A stretch of DNA of 64,000 bases from 40-80 sp040394775 (GTDB lineage Bacteria > Bacteroidota > Bacteroidia > Flavobacteriales_D > Crocinitomicaceae). This document shows positions 62,401 through 64,000 of the stretch, one piece after another (the first letter of the stretch is position 1; the number at the start of each line of letters is the position of its first letter). A model generated the notes under the pieces. That model had not been told where the DNA came from. It did no database searches and saw only the letters and a list, made by a program, of their open reading frames with translations. A program made the translations under genes and the position numbers. The stretch covers positions 1 through 64,000 of the forward strand of contig JBEBRN010000002.1 in NCBI GenBank assembly GCA_040394775.1. The letters run 5' to 3'.

Positions 62401-63559
62401 CGGCTTAATCAATTCTGTGTATTCTACTGAACCAGATACAATTGCTCCTACGATATACTTAATCAAGGTTACTTCTGATTCAACGTTGACAGTTGTTTTT
62501 TCTGAACCAATTGGTGGAAACACTACCGTAACGTTTCAAATTACGCCTACTATATCAATTACGACTATTGATAGAGATACGAATAATTTAGCCCTTTTTT
62601 ATCTTCAACTAGGAGAATATTTGCAACCTTCTACACAGTATGTTTTGACAGTGTTGAATAGTGAAGATTGTCAAGGAAATACGAATCCATCTGATCAACA
62701 AGAATTTGTTTTAGCACATTTACCAGCATCAGGCGATGTTATCATTAATGAATTGTTGTTTAATCCACTTACTGGTGGGTCGGATTTTCTTGAACTGAAA
62801 AATGTTTCTGATAAAATCTTCAACTTATATGGATTAAAGTTAACGAACACCAAAACGGGGGCAAGTAATAATACGATGATAAATAGCGATTATTATTTAT
62901 ATCCTCAAGGCATCGTTGTTTTAACACCCGACACACTCTTTCAGCAACAAAACTATCCGTTTACAAGTAAGGGAAATTTCATTAAGATGTCGATTCCTGC
63001 CATGAGTAATGATGCTTCTACTGTTCGATTATTCATCGATTCATTGACCACTATTGATTCGTTGACTTATTCCGAAAAGTGGCATTTTAAATTACTAGAT
63101 GACCGAAAAGGAAAGTCTTTAGAACGCGTTTCCGATGTTGCTCCAAGCACAGTTCCAGAATCGTGGCATACAGCTGCAGAGTCGTTTGGCTTTGCCACGC
63201 CTGGATTGGAAAATTCACAAAACACATCGTTTTTATACAATGGAACTTTAACGCTGAGCTCAGCAACTATTTCTGCTGATAATGATGGATTTGAAGATGT
63301 TCTAATGATGACGTATGAGATGGATGACAATGGTTATGTCGGCTCTGTTACCATTTATGACGATAGAGGAAGAGAAGTGAGAAAGCTTGTTAAGAATGAG
63401 TTGCTTGGTGTTCGCGGAGAATTTATCTGGGATGGTTTAAATAATGTGCAACAAAAGGCAGTTATCGGAACACATATTATTGTTTTTGACGGTTACCATG
63501 TTTCTACAGGAAAAACTTTTAAGGTAAAGAAAGTGGTGGTTGTAGCTGGGAATAGATAG
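59423..63559 (+). CDS. large secreted lamin-tail-domain protein with FlgD-like C-terminus
   Basis: 1378 residues from the ATG at 59423 (MKKLILISCFFLPFFLAAQ, signal peptide); a GTG two codons upstream is the longer option. Layout: an N-terminal LamG-like domain (about 20-210), then four units each made of an SbsA/Big-type Ig domain and a lamin tail domain (LTD). The LTDs start near residues 316, 579, 843 and 1102 with the phrase GDVIINEVLADP or a variant. The first two LTD units are almost identical in DNA. The C-terminus (about 1290-1378) is a FlgD-Ig-like domain (VGSVTIYDDRGREVRKLVKN), which replaces the usual T9SS type A/B tail. Surface or matrix function is inferred; no catalytic site seen. 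Confidence 0.88.
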   Translation: MKKLILISCFFLPFFLAAQLVEDFTDGDFTNNPTWIGTTADFEVNSSSQLQTSASVASTSYLSTNNSLADLDDVEWRFYLKQGFAGSGSNFTKIFLTLDDATFANIQNGYYLLFGEAGSNDAIKLYKITSGITTLILTGTLGAVSGSFTAGVKITHNAIGEWKLYADYTGGTNYALEGSVTDVNSVAQPYFGIGCSYTASNIKKITLDDIYVGSEQLDIIAPTISNISVLTNQSVQVTFNEEVDADIVNQLISTTPILALNTITQETNPAIVTLDFSSAFTNGVTYTATIPSVKDVAGNDTSLTFNFTYLVAEVPAIGDVIINEVLADPTPAVGLPEYDYVELYNRSTKILNLQNWTVSNNTTTATITNSIWLLPNEYVVLTSSGAIPQLPNAKAVTSFPNFKNASDDVILADDNNNQLDKITYTIDWYKDFDKKDGGYSLERINPDLVCSSENNWMASTAISGGTPGLINSVNDNTPDVISPIIDTVIVIDMTTISVKLNETVPSALVSQIVAVTSPVLVIASITQDGADFSKLTIHLSNPLTTNTNYTIELQNLEDCEGNSGNDTKAFIYLVAEVPAIGDVIINEVLADPTPAVGLPEYDYVELYNRSTKILNLQNWTVSNNTTTATITNSIWLLPNEYVVLTSSGAIPQLPNAKAVTSFPNFKNASDDVILADDNNNQLDKITYTIDWYKDFDKKDGGYSLERINPDLVCSGENNWMASTAISGGTSGLINSVNDNTPDVSSPLIDTVIVVDLTTISVKLNEIIPSAVVSQIVAIGTPSIAVSSITQDVSDLSKLIIHLSNPIATNTSYSLELQNLEDCEGNNGNSTKAFIYNVSETPSSGDIIINEVMVDPSPVVGLPEYEYVEIYNRSNKHFNLKGWKVGNDNSFGTINTSVWIAPNEYKVLASSSGVSQFTNSVYVSSFPAYKNAADKVILLDSAGDQMDQIAYTLDWYKDDFKKDGGFSLERINSTFVCSDVSNWKASNDILGGTPGLINSVYSTEPDTIAPTIYLIKVTSDSTLTVVFSEPIGGNTTVTFQITPTISITTIDRDTNNLALFYLQLGEYLQPSTQYVLTVLNSEDCQGNTNPSDQQEFVLAHLPASGDVIINELLFNPLTGGSDFLELKNVSDKIFNLYGLKLTNTKTGASNNTMINSDYYLYPQGIVVLTPDTLFQQQNYPFTSKGNFIKMSIPAMSNDASTVRLFIDSLTTIDSLTYSEKWHFKLLDDRKGKSLERVSDVAPSTVPESWHTAAESFGFATPGLENSQNTSFLYNGTLTLSSATISADNDGFEDVLMMTYEMDDNGYVGSVTIYDDRGREVRKLVKNELLGVRGEFIWDGLNNVQQKAVIGTHIIVFDGYHVSTGKTFKVKKVVVVAGNR
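60356..60863 (+). repeat. internal duplication, copy 1
   Basis: 508 bp matching 61145-61652 at 789-bp offset with two differences found (60776 A/G and 60821 C/T). Both differences change an amino acid (Ser/Gly and Pro/Ser). Encodes LTD 1. Confidence 0.95.
61145..61652 (+). repeat. internal duplication, copy 2
   Basis: Second copy of the 508-bp block; it encodes LTD 2. Flanking Ig-domain sequence between copies is clearly diverged, so the identity ends sharply on both sides. Confidence 0.95.
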
Positions 63560-63610
63560 ATTTCAGATGACAGTTATCTTAAAATAATTTCTTTTTTTCA
63601 AAAGATTTCT

Positions 63611-63666
63611 TTGTGATTAAAAAAATAGTTTTATCTTTGTTAGCGAACACTAACTAACAATTAGTT
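63611..63666 (+). promoter_or_regulatory. promoter and operator-like repeats of the TetR gene
   Basis: TTTG (63611-63614), 18 nt, TATCTTTG (63633-63640): a near-perfect Bacteroidetes promoter. Two overlapping inverted repeats follow directly: gttag (63640-63644) with ctaac (63651-63655), and aactaa (63653-63658) with ttagtt (63661-63666). Their position over the start site suits an autorepressor operator. Confidence 0.65.
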
Positions 63667-63678
63667 ATTTTAAGTGAA

Positions 63679-64000
63679 ATGAAAGAGTATACTGACAGAC
63701 AAATTGAAATCATGGAGGCCGCTACAGCACGTATCGACCAGTTTGGTATTCAGAATTTGACTATCAAGAATTTGGCTGCAGATATTGGTTTGTCAGAACC
63801 AGCTCTTTATCGTCACTTTAAAAGTAAAAATGAAATTTTATTAAGCCTACTTAATTATTTCTTGTTAGAGATGAAAATAAGAATTAAAGGAATTTCATTA
63901 GGTTCAGACACAACAGCAGGAGATGAGTTAAGAGCGATATTTAATTCACAATTGAAAACATTTATGGCTAGACCCGCTATTGTCAGTGTCATTTTTGCTG
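63679..64000 (+). CDS. TetR family transcriptional regulator (3' end outside window)
   Basis: 107 codons open to the window end, beginning MKEYTDRQIEIMEAATARID. The N-terminal helix-turn-helix is complete: QNLTIKNLAADIGLSEPALY then RHFKSKNEILLSLL, the standard TetR pattern. The ligand-binding domain is cut off. Likely autoregulated (see operator entry); the target genes are probably beyond the window edge. Confidence 0.9.
   Translation, partial: MKEYTDRQIEIMEAATARIDQFGIQNLTIKNLAADIGLSEPALYRHFKSKNEILLSLLNYFLLEMKIRIKGISLGSDTTAGDELRAIFNSQLKTFMARPAIVSVIFA

Overview
The window is low-GC DNA from a member of Bacteroidota, most likely order Flavobacteriales; a Crocinitomicaceae-like relative is a guess. 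The evidence is a set of secreted proteins ending in type IX secretion system (T9SS) sorting domains (type B and type A), choice-of-anchor L proteins, Bacteroidetes-type promoters (TTTG-N19-TAnnTTTG), few Shine-Dalgarno sequences, a GbsR/MarR-controlled efflux operon, and an OmpA/PD40/TPR protein of PorE-like architecture.

Layout. 1-6.3 kb is an accessory region: the 5' end of an ISAs1-like transposase at the edge, a methyltransferase, a GlsB/YeaQ membrane protein, a FAD monooxygenase and a run of small exported or membrane proteins, including two paralogues flanking a third gene. 6.35-11.7 kb holds two tandem choice-of-anchor L giants; the first is interrupted by one CAA-to-TAA nonsense codon. 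11.8-17.7 kb carries a cyclophilin-FKBP fusion, a lone CoA-transferase subunit B, two glycosyltransferases and pgk. 17.8-23.6 kb (minus) has a NAD-binding protein, a REP-like repeat patch, selD-mnmH (selenium for tRNA 2-selenouridine) and nrdBA without any ATP-cone. 24.2-26.7 kb is paaABCD (phenylacetyl-CoA epoxidase) without paaE. 26.8-33.3 kb (minus) has lipoproteins, an S66 carboxypeptidase, a di-haem peroxidase, uvrC and an M20 dipeptidase.

33.4-43.1 kb contains a third anchor-L protein, a TM1410-like glycoside hydrolase, feoA-feoB plus an overlooked 41-aa Feo-associated peptide, a type A T9SS protein, tadA, a glutathione peroxidase and a TraB/GumN protein. 43.1-49.1 kb (minus) is a GbsR-TolC-adaptor-RND efflux operon. 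49.3-59.3 kb (minus) is mostly housekeeping: the OmpA/PD40 protein, an RluA-family synthase, dus, infB, nusA, rimP and asd. 59.4-63.6 kb encodes a 1378-aa lamin-tail-domain protein with a near-perfect 508-bp internal duplication. The window ends inside a TetR regulator gene with a clear promoter and operator-like repeats.

No tRNA, rRNA, CRISPR or prophage was recognised. No plainly new multi-gene system was found. The most striking items are the nonsense-split anchor-L gene with its intact paralogue and shared promoter block, the recent lamin-tail duplication, the RNR without an ATP-cone, the two probably leaderless genes, and two small ORFs that are easily missed.
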